NCBI RefSeq assembly: GCF_039543385.1
Contig: NZ_BAABJQ010000005.1
Location: 372,001-436,000, forward strand
Origin: Rugosimonospora acidiphila
GTDB taxonomy: Bacteria > Actinomycetota > Actinomycetes > Mycobacteriales > Micromonosporaceae
DNA length: 64,000 nucleotides
Direction of reading: 5' to 3'
Positions 16,410-25,689 of this stretch are shown in pieces (the stretch's first letter is position 1; the number at the start of each line of letters is the position of its first letter). The notes beneath the pieces are model-generated. The model saw nothing but the letters and a program-made list of their open reading frames with translations. It made no database searches and was not told where the DNA came from. The translations under genes and the position numbers were made by a program.

Positions 16410-18371
16410 ATGACTGAACCAAACACGGCGAACCCGAACTCCGCCGATATCGAGCGCCACCAGTACGACGTCGTGGTCATCGGTGCCGGCGGCGCCGGGC
16501 TGCGCGCGGCCGTCGAGGCCCGGCTCGCCGGCAAGAAGACGGCGATCATCTCCAAGTCGCTGTTCGGTAAGGCGCACACGGTCATGGCCGAGGGCGGCGC
16601 CGCCGCGGCCATGGGCAACGTCAACTCGAACGACAACTGGATGGTGCACTTCCGGGACACCATGCGCGGCGGCAAGTTCCTCAACAACTTCCGGATGGCC
16701 GAGTTGCACGCGCACGAGGCGCCCGACCGGATCTGGGAGCTGGAGACCTACGGCGCGCTGTTCGACCGGACCAAGGACGGCAAGATCTCGCAGCGCAACT
16801 TCGGCGGCCACGAGTACCCCCGGTTGGCCCACGTCGGCGACCGCACCGGCCTGGAGCTGATCCGCACCCTGCAGCAGAAGATCGTGTCGCTGCAGCAGGA
16901 GGACTTCGCCGCCACCGGTGACTTCGAGAGCGGCATCCGGGTCTTCGCCGAGACCACCATCGTCGAGCTGCTGCTGGACGGCGACCGGGTGGCCGGGGCC
17001 TTCGGGTACCGGCGCGAGGACGGCGGCTTGGTGCTGTTCCAGGCGCCCGCGATCGTGCTGGCCACCGGCGGCGTCGGCAAGTCCTACAAGGTGACCTCGA
17101 ACTCCTGGGAGTACACCGGCGACGGCCACGCGCTCGCGCTGCGCGCCGGCGCCACGCTCATCAACATGGAGTTCCTTCAGTTCCACCCGACCGGCATGGT
17201 CTGGCCGCCCTCGGTCAAGGGCATCCTGGTCACCGAGTCGGTCCGCGGCGACGGCGGCATCCTCAAGAACTCCGAGGGCAAGCGGTTCATGTTCGACTAC
17301 GTGCCGGACGTGTTCCGCAAGCAGTACGCGGAGACCGAGGAGGAGGCTGACCGCTGGTACACCGACCCGGACAACAACCGCCGGCCGCCGGAGCTGCTGC
17401 CCCGCGACGAGGTCGCCCGGGCCATCAACTCCGAGATCAAGGCTGGGCGCGGTACCCCGAGCGGAGGCATCTACCTGGACATCGCCTCCCGGCGCTCGCC
17501 CGAGTTCATCCTCAAGCGGCTGCCGTCGATGCACCACCAGTTCAAGGAGCTGGCGGACGTCGATATCACCAAGCAGCCGATGGAGATCGGGCCCACCTGC
17601 CACTACGTGATGGGCGGCGTGGAGGTCGACCCGGACTCGGGCGCCGCCGCGGGCACCGTGCAGGGCCTGTTCGCGGCCGGTGAGGTGTCCGGCGGCATGC
17701 ACGGCTCCAACCGGCTCGGCGGCAACTCGCTGTCCGACCTGCTGGTGTTCGGCAAGCGGGCGGGCGAGCACGCGGCGTCCTATGTGGACAGCCTCGGCGC
17801 GAGCCGGCCGAAGGTGTCCGAGACCGACGTGGAGGTCGCGCGGGACACGGCACTGGCCCCGCTGGAGCGCACCGACGGTGAGAACCCGTACACCGTGTGG
17901 CACGACCTCCAGCAGGTCATGCAGGACCTGGTGGGCATCATCCGGCGCAAGGCCGAGCTGGAGGACTCCCTCAAGCAGCTGGCCGACCTGCGCGGCCGGG
18001 TGGCCAAGGTGAGCGCCAACGGCGGGCGCAAGTTCAACCCGGGCTGGCACCTGGCCCTGGACCTGCGCAACATGCTGGTGGTCTCGGAGTGCACCGCCAA
18101 GGCGGCCCTGGAGCGCGAGGAGTCGCGCGGCGGTCACACCCGCGAGGACTTCCCCGAGATGAGCCCGAAGTGGCGCCAGGTCAACCTGGTCTGCTCGCTG
18201 AGCCCGTCGGGTGAGGTGTCGCTGCTGCACCAGCCGGTCCCGACCATGCGCTCGGAACTGCTCGGCCTGTTCGAGCTGTCCGAGCTCAAGAAGTACATGA
18301 CCGATGAAGAGCTGGCGGGCTACACGGAGACGCAGGTTTCGGCGGCCGGCCCGGCGAAGGATGGTGTGTGA
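16410..18371 (+). CDS. sdhA: succinate dehydrogenase flavoprotein subunit
   Basis: 653 residues. The FAD-binding start VVVIGAGGAGLRAAVEA and the motif KAHTVMAEGG, whose histidine would carry covalent FAD, are present, as are the substrate-domain blocks FLQFHPTGMV, RGDGGILKNSEGKRFM and HGSNRLGGNSLSDLLVFG. It oxidises succinate to fumarate in the TCA cycle, on the inner face of the membrane. The end of the gene overlaps sdhB by 1 nt (TGATG), implying coupled translation. Confidence 0.95.
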   Translation: MTEPNTANPNSADIERHQYDVVVIGAGGAGLRAAVEARLAGKKTAIISKSLFGKAHTVMAEGGAAAAMGNVNSNDNWMVHFRDTMRGGKFLNNFRMAELHAHEAPDRIWELETYGALFDRTKDGKISQRNFGGHEYPRLAHVGDRTGLELIRTLQQKIVSLQQEDFAATGDFESGIRVFAETTIVELLLDGDRVAGAFGYRREDGGLVLFQAPAIVLATGGVGKSYKVTSNSWEYTGDGHALALRAGATLINMEFLQFHPTGMVWPPSVKGILVTESVRGDGGILKNSEGKRFMFDYVPDVFRKQYAETEEEADRWYTDPDNNRRPPELLPRDEVARAINSEIKAGRGTPSGGIYLDIASRRSPEFILKRLPSMHHQFKELADVDITKQPMEIGPTCHYVMGGVEVDPDSGAAAGTVQGLFAAGEVSGGMHGSNRLGGNSLSDLLVFGKRAGEHAASYVDSLGASRPKVSETDVEVARDTALAPLERTDGENPYTVWHDLQQVMQDLVGIIRRKAELEDSLKQLADLRGRVAKVSANGGRKFNPGWHLALDLRNMLVVSECTAKAALEREESRGGHTREDFPEMSPKWRQVNLVCSLSPSGEVSLLHQPVPTMRSELLGLFELSELKKYMTDEELAGYTETQVSAAGPAKDGV

Positions 18372-19135
18372 TGGGCGCGAACAGGCATTTCCGGGTCTGG
18401 CGCGGGGACGACACCGGCGGCACGCTGGAGGACTTCCAGGTCGAGGTGAACGAGGGTGAGGTAGTCCTCGACATCATCCATCGCCTCCAGGCCACCCAGG
18501 CACCCGACCTCGCGGTGCGCTGGAACTGCAAGGCCGGCAAGTGCGGCTCCTGTTCGATGGAGATCAACGGCAAGCCGCGGCTGGGCTGCATGACCCGGAT
18601 GTCCACCTTCGAGGACACCGAGACGATCACGGTCACCCCGCTGCGTACCTTCCCGGTCATCCGCGACCTGGTCACCGACGTGTCCTTCAACTACCAGAAG
18701 GCGCGCGAGATGCCGGCGTTCGCGCCGCCGGCCGGCGTCGAGCCCGGCGACTACCGGATGCAGCAGGTCGACGTCGAGCGCTCGCAGGAATTCCGCAAGT
18801 GCATCGAGTGCTTCCTGTGCCAGAACACCTGCCACGTGGTGCGCGACCACGAGGAGAACAAGCACGCGTTCTCCGGACCGCGGTTCTTCATCCGAGCGGC
18901 GGAGCTGGACATGCACCCGCTGGACGCGAAGCACGACCGCAAGGACTTCGCGGTCGCCGAGCAGGGCATCGGGTACTGCAACATCACCAAGTGCTGCACC
19001 GAGGTCTGCCCGGAGCACATCAAGATCACCGACAACGCGATCATCCCGATGAAGGAGCGCGCGGTCGACAACCGGTACGACCCGCTGGTCTGGCTCGGCC
19101 GCAAGATTTTCCGGCGGGACCAGATCGAGGCGTAG
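18371..19135 (+). CDS. sdhB: succinate dehydrogenase iron-sulfur subunit
   Basis: 254 residues. The N-terminal ferredoxin domain has CKAGKCGSCSMEINGKPRLGC for the 2Fe-2S cluster. The C-terminal domain has CIECFLCQNTC and CCTEVCP for the 4Fe-4S and 3Fe-4S clusters that pass electrons from FAD to menaquinone. The ATG at 18371 overlaps the sdhA stop; a GTG 3 nt earlier is possible. It is the last gene of the operon, closely followed by a convergent gene. Confidence 0.95.
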   Translation: MGANRHFRVWRGDDTGGTLEDFQVEVNEGEVVLDIIHRLQATQAPDLAVRWNCKAGKCGSCSMEINGKPRLGCMTRMSTFEDTETITVTPLRTFPVIRDLVTDVSFNYQKAREMPAFAPPAGVEPGDYRMQQVDVERSQEFRKCIECFLCQNTCHVVRDHEENKHAFSGPRFFIRAAELDMHPLDAKHDRKDFAVAEQGIGYCNITKCCTEVCPEHIKITDNAIIPMKERAVDNRYDPLVWLGRKIFRRDQIEA

Positions 19136-19142
19136 TAGCGCC

Positions 19143-19658
19143 TCAGGCAGCGGTGCGGGCGTTCGCCAGCCGGTGGATCGCCGAGCGGTACTTGTCGTTG
19201 GCGCGATCCTGGACGAGCGCGCCCAGCGGCCCGGCCGCCCGGACGAACCAGCGATCCGGCCGGCTGAACGCCCGCACCTCGAACCACACCGTTTCGTCCG
19301 GCGCCAGCGACACCAGGAAGCCCTCCTCCCCCGTCTCCGGGTGGCCGGGCAGCGTGCCGTACCCGTAGCCGTAGCGCAGCGGCTCGTTGACGAGCCAGAC
19401 CACCCGTACCGGCGCCCACAGGCGCAGCGGCCCGGCGCCGAAGCCGAAGGCGACCTCGACCCCCTCGGCCGCCATCCCGACGCTCGCGCGCACCCGTAGC
19501 CCGGCGCGCCGCTGCATGTCGAACGAGCCCAACGCGTGCACGGCGCCGGCGTAGACCCGTTCGCCCCGGCCGAGGCGGGCGCGGCCGCGGACGTGCCGGT
19601 AGCCGTTCGGGAACGCACCGTCGAAGGTCGCCCCAACCTCGGAGTAAGTCAGCTCCAC
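19143..19658 (-). CDS. UPF0548/DUF1990 family protein
   Basis: About 171 residues. ELTYSEVGATFDGAFPNGY at the N terminus, then RLGRGERVYAGAVHALGSFDMQRRAGL and YGTLPGHPETGEEGFLVSLAPD, are the characteristic blocks of the DUF1990 family, whose function is unknown. Start chosen at GTG 19658 because family members begin just before the TYxEVGAT block and a GACTAT box lies 6 nt upstream; GTG 19676 is the alternative. It is convergent with sdhB at 7 nt. Confidence 0.8.
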   Translation of the reverse strand: MELTYSEVGATFDGAFPNGYRHVRGRARLGRGERVYAGAVHALGSFDMQRRAGLRVRASVGMAAEGVEVAFGFGAGPLRLWAPVRVVWLVNEPLRYGYGYGTLPGHPETGEEGFLVSLAPDETVWFEVRAFSRPDRWFVRAAGPLGALVQDRANDKYRSAIHRLANARTAA

Positions 19659-19816
19659 TCTCCGATAGTCGCGCACCCCGTCGACATTCTTTGGACGATC
19701 ATGGACATTGCCACTGGGCGTGTTGGGCGTGTCCGGCGTGTCGCCCGCGCCGACAACCGGACAGCAGCGCGACGGCACGCCGATGTGACGGCACCACCGG
19801 ACGACAGCACGGCGGT

Positions 19817-19850
19817 GGCGGGCTCAGTCGAGCGGCGGGCTCAGTCGAGC
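19817..19850. repeat. 17-bp tandem duplication spanning the Nudix stop codon
   Basis: GGCGGGCTCAGTCGAGC occurs at 19817-19833 and 19834-19850. The second copy contains the real stop (TCA on plus, 19841-19843) and the first is a downstream duplicate of it. Confidence 0.9.
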
Positions 19851-20230
19851 AGCGGGCGCAGCGCGGCGGCGATCGGCGCGTCGGCCGGCAGCCAGTCGAC
19901 GTCGAACAGCTCGTCACGGCCCAGCCAGCGCAGCTCGGAGTGCTCCAGGCACTGGGGAGTCTGGTCGGCCAGCAGCCGGGACTTGTAGACCCTGAGCACC
20001 GCGCCGGCGTGCCCCAGCGGGACGTCACCGCCGACCCGGTCGCCGACCTCCACCTTGACCCCGAGCTCCTCCTCGCATTCGCGAATCAGAGCCTCCGGCT
20101 CGGTCTCGCCCTCTTCGACCTTGCCGCCCGGAAACTCCCAGCGCCCGGCGACCTCCGGCGGCGCGGCACGGGCACACGCGAGCACCCGGCCCGCCTCGAT
20201 GATGGCGGCACCGACAATGATCCGCGACAT
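19841..20230 (-). CDS. MutT/Nudix hydrolase
   Basis: 129 residues with a complete Nudix box, GKVEEGETEPEALIRECEEE followed by LGV, matching GX5EX7REUXEEXGU. Such small enzymes sanitise oxidised nucleotides such as 8-oxo-dGTP or hydrolyse related nucleoside diphosphates. RWEFPGGK just before the box is typical of MutT-like members. ATG 20230 (MSRIIVGAAI) is preferred; an in-frame GTG at 20248 is possible. The 3' end is duplicated (see repeat). Confidence 0.85.
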   Translation of the reverse strand: MSRIIVGAAIIEAGRVLACARAAPPEVAGRWEFPGGKVEEGETEPEALIRECEEELGVKVEVGDRVGGDVPLGHAGAVLRVYKSRLLADQTPQCLEHSELRWLGRDELFDVDWLPADAPIAAALRPLLD

Positions 20231-20321
20231 GGGCCGTTCGGTCTGCACGAGGCATCAGCCTGCCAGACAAAACAAGGATTGGGTGTCCTGCGGTGTACCG
20301 AAGCTCACCAGACGACTGAAT

Positions 20322-20337
20322 TGTGAGCGTGGACACA
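20322..20337 (+). promoter_or_regulatory. Crp-like site TGTGA-N6-ACACA
   Basis: It matches the TGTGA-N6-TCACA consensus at 9 of 10 positions and lies 92 bp upstream of the ATG at 20429. Confidence 0.35.
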
Positions 20338-20428
20338 GCGTGCCACCCCAGGAACACTAGGAACATCAACAACAACGGTACGGCCACGAAATGGCTACGG
20401 GCCGGCAACGACGCCTGGGAGGCCAGCC

Positions 20429-20743
20429 ATGCGTGCGCGGCGTAGGTCAACGAGCGGACATGACTATCTGCACGACGCGCTGACCCTGCTGGCCGGCTGG
20501 TCACTGGAGGGGCGGGACATCAAACGTACTCTGCGCATCGATGACGCGCAGCACGCGGCCCTGACCGAGAGGATCAAGGTGGTCGCCGACGCGTTGCAGA
20601 TGCGGCCGACGGTGCGGCGGCTCGACGGGTACACGCAGATCATGGTGTCCCCCGAGGACGGCGGGGCCCTCACCGCCGGTGAGGTGACGCTGGCCGCGCG
20701 CATAGAGGACGCGTACCGCAGCGTCACCACCTCGTGCGGCTGA
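20429..20743 (+). CDS. pterin dehydratase-like protein lacking the catalytic His-His
   Basis: 104 residues with a strong ribosome binding site (GGGAGG, 6 nt from the ATG). The second half aligns by eye with the PCD family and with the enzyme at 11933-12229. Where the active enzyme has MNHHPDIDIRW this protein has LQMRPTVRRLD, and where it has GGVTEHDLALAARI this one has GGALTAGEVTLAARI. The catalytic histidines are replaced (HHP to MRP), so dehydratase activity is unlikely; a binding or dimerisation role is possible. The family link is inferred from this short alignment. Confidence 0.65.
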   Translation: MRARRRSTSGHDYLHDALTLLAGWSLEGRDIKRTLRIDDAQHAALTERIKVVADALQMRPTVRRLDGYTQIMVSPEDGGALTAGEVTLAARIEDAYRSVTTSCG

Positions 20744-20855
20744 TCGCGACCCACCCCTCACGAACACCCACGGCTCCTTCGCGACGACAGCTTCGCCCCG
20801 AGGGACCCGTGCAATGCGCCCGCCGGCTCGCCGCCGCAGGCTCGATGGTGCGTTC

Positions 20856-21116
20856 TCAGAGCCTGGGCCAGGCCGGCGCCGGCGAGGCGCGATGGCGGTC
20901 ATCACCGCGGCGACGGTCGCCCGGGTCCGCGGTCTCGTGGCCGCTGGCGTCGAACCGGATCCTGTTCTCCGCCAATACCTCGGGGCGCACGTCCTGGCGG
21001 CGCAGTTCGGCCCTCGACGGCGGCGATCGCGGCGGAGCCGAAGTGATGGCGGACCCCGGGATGCTCGCGAAGGCGGCGGCGACGAGCAGTTGAATTCCGG
21101 CGACCAGGGTGGCCAT
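20856..21116 (-). pseudogene. damaged small membrane-protein gene divergent from TetR
   Basis: ATG 21116 has a good ribosome binding site (GGGAGAG, 6 nt away) and begins a hydrophobic segment, MATLVAGIQLLVAAAFASI. Codon bias stays good through VRPEVLAENRIRFDASGHET. After that the reading frame becomes a run of Arg/Asp/His to the stop, while the +2 frame continues with the hydrophobic ATVAAVMTAIA. This looks like a formerly longer membrane protein with at least one frameshift. Being divergent from TetR, it was probably that regulator's target. A sequencing error would give the same picture. Confidence 0.4.
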
Positions 21117-21179
21117 GGGAACTCTCCCTGGAATTGCGCTTAGCTCAACTGGCTGGCGACGTGAACCGTAGCCGAGAAC

Positions 21180-21209
21180 TTGAACGCTGTGCAAGACCCT
21201 GCGTACAGT
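21180..21209 (+). promoter_or_regulatory. promoter of the TetR gene, TTGAAC-18-TACAGT
   Basis: The -35 is TTGAAC (21180-21185) and the -10 is TACAGT (21204-21209), 18 bp apart. The -10 ends 6 nt before the ATG at 21216, so the mRNA is probably leaderless. Confidence 0.6.
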
Positions 21210-21215
21210 GACGCC

Positions 21216-21890
21216 ATGCCGCGCGATGTCCTCACCCGAGACCAGCTCATCCGCACCGCCATCGAGCTTCTGGACGCCGAGGGTCTCGAGGGCCTGAACA
21301 TGCGCGCGCTGGGCAGACGGCTCGACTCCGCGGCCACGGCCATGTATTGGCACGTCAAGAACAAGGACAATCTCGTCCTGCTCGCGACCGACCAGGTGTG
21401 GGGCGAACTCAAGCTGCCCGACCTGGGCTCGGTCGACTGGCGCACGGCGGCCACCGCCATGGCCATCGACCTGTACGAGATGCTCACCCGACACCCGTGG
21501 CTGGTCCAGGCATTCGCGGCACACGTCCTCTACGGCGAGGGCAAGGCCCGCCACGACGACCACAGCCTCGCCGTCTACGAAACCGCCGGCTTCACCGGTG
21601 CCCAGGCCGACCAGGCCGCCTCCGCCGTGTTCACCTACGTTCTCGGCAACGCGGCCGGCGCCGCCGCGACGGCATCACTCACCCGGAAACTCGCCCGGAA
21701 CGACGCCACCGGCGAAGAACAGCTTCAGGACGCCATGACCAGGGCCCGGGAAATCGCCGCGCGCTTTCCCCGCCTGAGCACGCGGCTGGAGACGTCGGCG
21801 GCGGCCGACTACGCCGCCGCCCCCGACAATGCCTTCGAGTTCGGCCTCCAGGCTCTCCTCGACGGCCTGGAGCGACGGCTCGCCGCCTAG
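21216..21890 (+). CDS. TetR/AcrR-family transcriptional regulator
   Basis: 224 residues. The N-terminal HTH is NMRALGRRLDSAATAMYWHVKNKDNL, the YWHVKNKD form seen in TetR_C-type regulators, followed by an all-helical ligand domain. ATG 21216 is taken because a -35/-10 pair ends 6 nt upstream. The divergent gene at 20856-21116 seems degraded, so present-day targets may be only itself. The ligand is unknown. Confidence 0.85.
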   Translation: MPRDVLTRDQLIRTAIELLDAEGLEGLNMRALGRRLDSAATAMYWHVKNKDNLVLLATDQVWGELKLPDLGSVDWRTAATAMAIDLYEMLTRHPWLVQAFAAHVLYGEGKARHDDHSLAVYETAGFTGAQADQAASAVFTYVLGNAAGAAATASLTRKLARNDATGEEQLQDAMTRAREIAARFPRLSTRLETSAAADYAAAPDNAFEFGLQALLDGLERRLAA

Positions 21891-21897
21891 CCCGGCC

Positions 21898-22029
21898 CGG
21901 CTCCGGTTGCGCTCAGACGGGTCAGCGGACAGTCTGTGCTCGCCTCCGCCAAAACTCGGCTCCGGCTGCGCTCAGACGTTGAACAGAGAGTCTGTGCTCG
22001 CCTCCGCCAAAACCCGGCTCCGGCTGCGC

Positions 22030-22042
<13 letters not shown>
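21898..22042. repeat. 58/59-bp tandem repeat, 2.5 copies, spanning the ychF stop codon
   Basis: Units start with CGGCTCCGG at 21898, 21957 and 22015. Each complete unit contains GCTCAGAC and, further on, GTCTGTGC, which can form a near-perfect 8-bp hairpin. The partial third unit includes the true ychF stop (22030-22032), so the repeat copies the 3' end of ychF downstream. It lies between two convergent genes and may act in termination. Confidence 0.85.
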
Positions 22043-23115
<1,073 letters not shown>

Positions 23116-23123
23116 AACCCGCG

Positions 23124-23129
23124 ATCCTA
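23124..23129 (-). promoter_or_regulatory. -10 box (TAGGAT) for leaderless ychF
   Basis: TAGGAT on the minus strand ends 8 nt before the GTG of ychF. Confidence 0.45.
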
Positions 23130-23387
23130 CGCAGGAAATCCGGGACCGGTGAAACGGCGGTCGCCCCGCGCACCGGGGATCGGGCGCGCGATGGCCGCGA
23201 TGGACGGGAGCCACGATAGGCCGGGGCCGCAGTCGCCAGGGCCGCGATCGGCCGGAGTCGCGGTCGGCCCGCCGTGGGCTGGCCCCGGTCCGGGCGGGTC
23301 CGAAAGTCTCTGCGGCGTCCCGTTCGACGCCACGATCCTCGGGTACCGCCTACCGTGCCGCTACGCCGAGCCGGAGGGACGGTACAG

Positions 23388-25529
23388 ATGCGCGAACGGG
23401 AGGCCCCGGATGGGAAGGAGCCGCCCGAGTACACCGCCGTCACGTTCAAGCCGTCCGCCGAGCTTCCCCAGCTGACCGAGCACGAACTGGAGGTGCTGGG
23501 CGAGGTCGGCCGGCAGTGGGCGCGGGCGCATCGACGGGTACCGCGCAGCGACGGGCTACCGCTCGATCCGGGGCTGGGTCGCCAGCGCCCCGCCCCGCAG
23601 CTGGGCCGGTTCAGCCGGCTCGCGCCGATCGGCATGTTCCGTTCGCAGGCGCCGGAGGAGCTGGTGGCCACCGGGGAGCAGCTGCCCGCACCGGGTCGCC
23701 TGCGTGCCCAGTCGCGGATCCGGCGGGTGCTGCTCGGTCCGCGGCTGCGCGGTTCCGCCGTGGTGCGGGAGCGGATGCGCAAGCTGGTTGGGCTGCCGGT
23801 GCTCTCCTCCGACCTGCTCTCCTCGGTGGCGTACGGACCCGAGACCATGCTCAGCGTCCTGGTGCTCGCCGGCAGCGGCGCGCTGCGCCTGTCCCTGCCG
23901 ATCGCCGGGGTACTGGTAGTCCTGATGATCACCGTCGGAGTGTCGTACCGGCAGACCATTCGCGCGTACCCACGCAGCGCCGGCTCGTACCTCGTGGCCA
24001 GCGAGAACCTCGGCGACCGGTTCGGGCTGGCCGCGGCGGCCGGGCTGATGATGGACTACATCCTGACCGTCGCGGTGTCGGTCGCGGCCGGCGTGAACGC
24101 CATCACCTCGGCGCTGCCCTGGCTCGCCCCGGTCGCGATCCCGATGGGCATAGCGGTGATCGCGGTGCTGCTGGCCGGCAACCTGCGCGGGGTCCGGGCC
24201 GCGGGGAGGCTGTTCGCCGCGCCGACGTACGCCTTCATCTTCGGCATCCTGCTGCTGCTCGGCTTCGGCGCGGTGCAGGCGGCCCGGCGGGGCTTCGCAC
24301 CCTTACCACCGCCGAACGCGGCCGCCACCCAGGCGGTGGGCGTCATGCTGGTGCTGCGCGCCTTCGCCTCCGGTGCCTCCTCAATGACCGGCGTCGAAGC
24401 GGTGTCCGACGCCGTACCGGTGTTCAGGCCGCCGGAGTGGCGCAACGCCCGCACCACGCTGACCTGGATGGTCTCGCTGCTGGTGGTGATGTTCACCGGC
24501 CTGGTCATGCTGATGTACCTGCAGGGCGTCGCGCCGAGGCCGAACCAGACCGTGCTGTCCGAACTCGGCCGGAAGACCTTCCCGGTCGGGCCGCTGTACG
24601 ACTACCTGCAGGCCTCCACCGCGCTGATCCTGCTGCTGGCCGCGAACACGGCGTTCCAGGACTTTCCCCGGCTGCTGTTCTTCATGGCTCACGACCGGTA
24701 CGCGCCGCGGTCGTTCCTGCGGCTGGGCGACCGGCTGGTGTTCAGCAACGGCATCCTCACCCTGTCGGTGGGCGCGGCCCTCCTGTTCATCGTCTTCCAC
24801 GGCCGCACCCGCGCGCTCATCCCGCTCTACGCGGTCGGCGTCTTCCTCGCCTTCACGCTGTCCCAGACCGGCATGGTGCGGCACTGGTCGCGGGTGCGCG
24901 GGCCGCACTGGCGCAGGAGCCTGGTGATCAACGCGGCCGGCGCCGTGCTGTCGGCCATCGTGCTGGTCACCGCCGCCGTCGGCAAGTTCACCGCGGGCGC
25001 CTGGGTGGTGGTGGCCGGGGTGTTGCTGGTGGTCCTGATCGCGCTGGGCATCCGACGCCACTACGACGCCGTTTGGGCGGCCACCACGCCACGCGCGGCG
25101 TGGGGCAGCACCGACCGGCCGCAGGAGATACGCCACCTCACCGTGGTGCCGGTCGCCCGGCTCGACCTGTCCTCACTGTGTGCCCTGGCGTACGCCGCCT
25201 CGCTGGGACAACCGCTGTTCGCCGTGCACATCAGCCCGGACGACGAGGAGGACGAACGGTTCCGCCGCCAGTGGAGTTCGTGGGGCGACCACGTACGACT
25301 GGAGATCATCGTTTCGCCGTCCCGGGCGGTGGTGGCGAGCCTGGCCAGCTATCTGGAGGCGCTCCACCTGCTGAGGCCGGACATCACGCTCACCGTGGTG
25401 CTTCCCGAACTCGCGATATCGCGCTGGTGGGTCCGGCCGCTGCACGGTCACATGCCGGCGCGGCTGCGCCGGGCCCTGCGCGGCCTGCCCGGCGTCGTGA
25501 TCACCAGCGTGCCCCTGCACGTGCCCTGA
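23388..25529 (+). CDS. APC-superfamily permease with soluble C-terminal domain
   Basis: 713 residues. Residues 1-140 form a soluble N-terminal extension. About 12 transmembrane helices follow, beginning VLSSDLLSSVAYGPETMLSVL, the helix 1 motif of amino acid/polyamine/organocation carriers, and including GLMMDYILTVAVSVAAGVNA and SGASSMTGVEAVSDAVP. The last about 150 residues (HLTVVPVARLDLSSLCALAYA, PLFAVHISPDDEEDE) resemble a universal-stress-type alpha/beta domain. The substrate is unknown. ATG 23388 has GGAGGG 9 nt upstream. Confidence 0.85.
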   Translation: MREREAPDGKEPPEYTAVTFKPSAELPQLTEHELEVLGEVGRQWARAHRRVPRSDGLPLDPGLGRQRPAPQLGRFSRLAPIGMFRSQAPEELVATGEQLPAPGRLRAQSRIRRVLLGPRLRGSAVVRERMRKLVGLPVLSSDLLSSVAYGPETMLSVLVLAGSGALRLSLPIAGVLVVLMITVGVSYRQTIRAYPRSAGSYLVASENLGDRFGLAAAAGLMMDYILTVAVSVAAGVNAITSALPWLAPVAIPMGIAVIAVLLAGNLRGVRAAGRLFAAPTYAFIFGILLLLGFGAVQAARRGFAPLPPPNAAATQAVGVMLVLRAFASGASSMTGVEAVSDAVPVFRPPEWRNARTTLTWMVSLLVVMFTGLVMLMYLQGVAPRPNQTVLSELGRKTFPVGPLYDYLQASTALILLLAANTAFQDFPRLLFFMAHDRYAPRSFLRLGDRLVFSNGILTLSVGAALLFIVFHGRTRALIPLYAVGVFLAFTLSQTGMVRHWSRVRGPHWRRSLVINAAGAVLSAIVLVTAAVGKFTAGAWVVVAGVLLVVLIALGIRRHYDAVWAATTPRAAWGSTDRPQEIRHLTVVPVARLDLSSLCALAYAASLGQPLFAVHISPDDEEDERFRRQWSSWGDHVRLEIIVSPSRAVVASLASYLEALHLLRPDITLTVVLPELAISRWWVRPLHGHMPARLRRALRGLPGVVITSVPLHVP

Positions 25530-25689
25530 GCCGGGCCCGACCCTCCGGAACCGAGCCGCCCTCGGGGCCCTCCACCCGGAATCGCGCCGGACGCCCCCGG
25601 TCCGAATCGGTGCGTGACGCGCGGGATATCCGGTTTTGCCGGCCGGAATCGCGGTAACAGCGGGAAAGCGCCGACGTAGGGGGTACCGC

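Noticed and set aside
20734..21143. Plus-strand proteins between the pterin-like gene and TetR
   Set aside because: They have no ribosome binding site and read antisense through the better supported minus-strand remnant.
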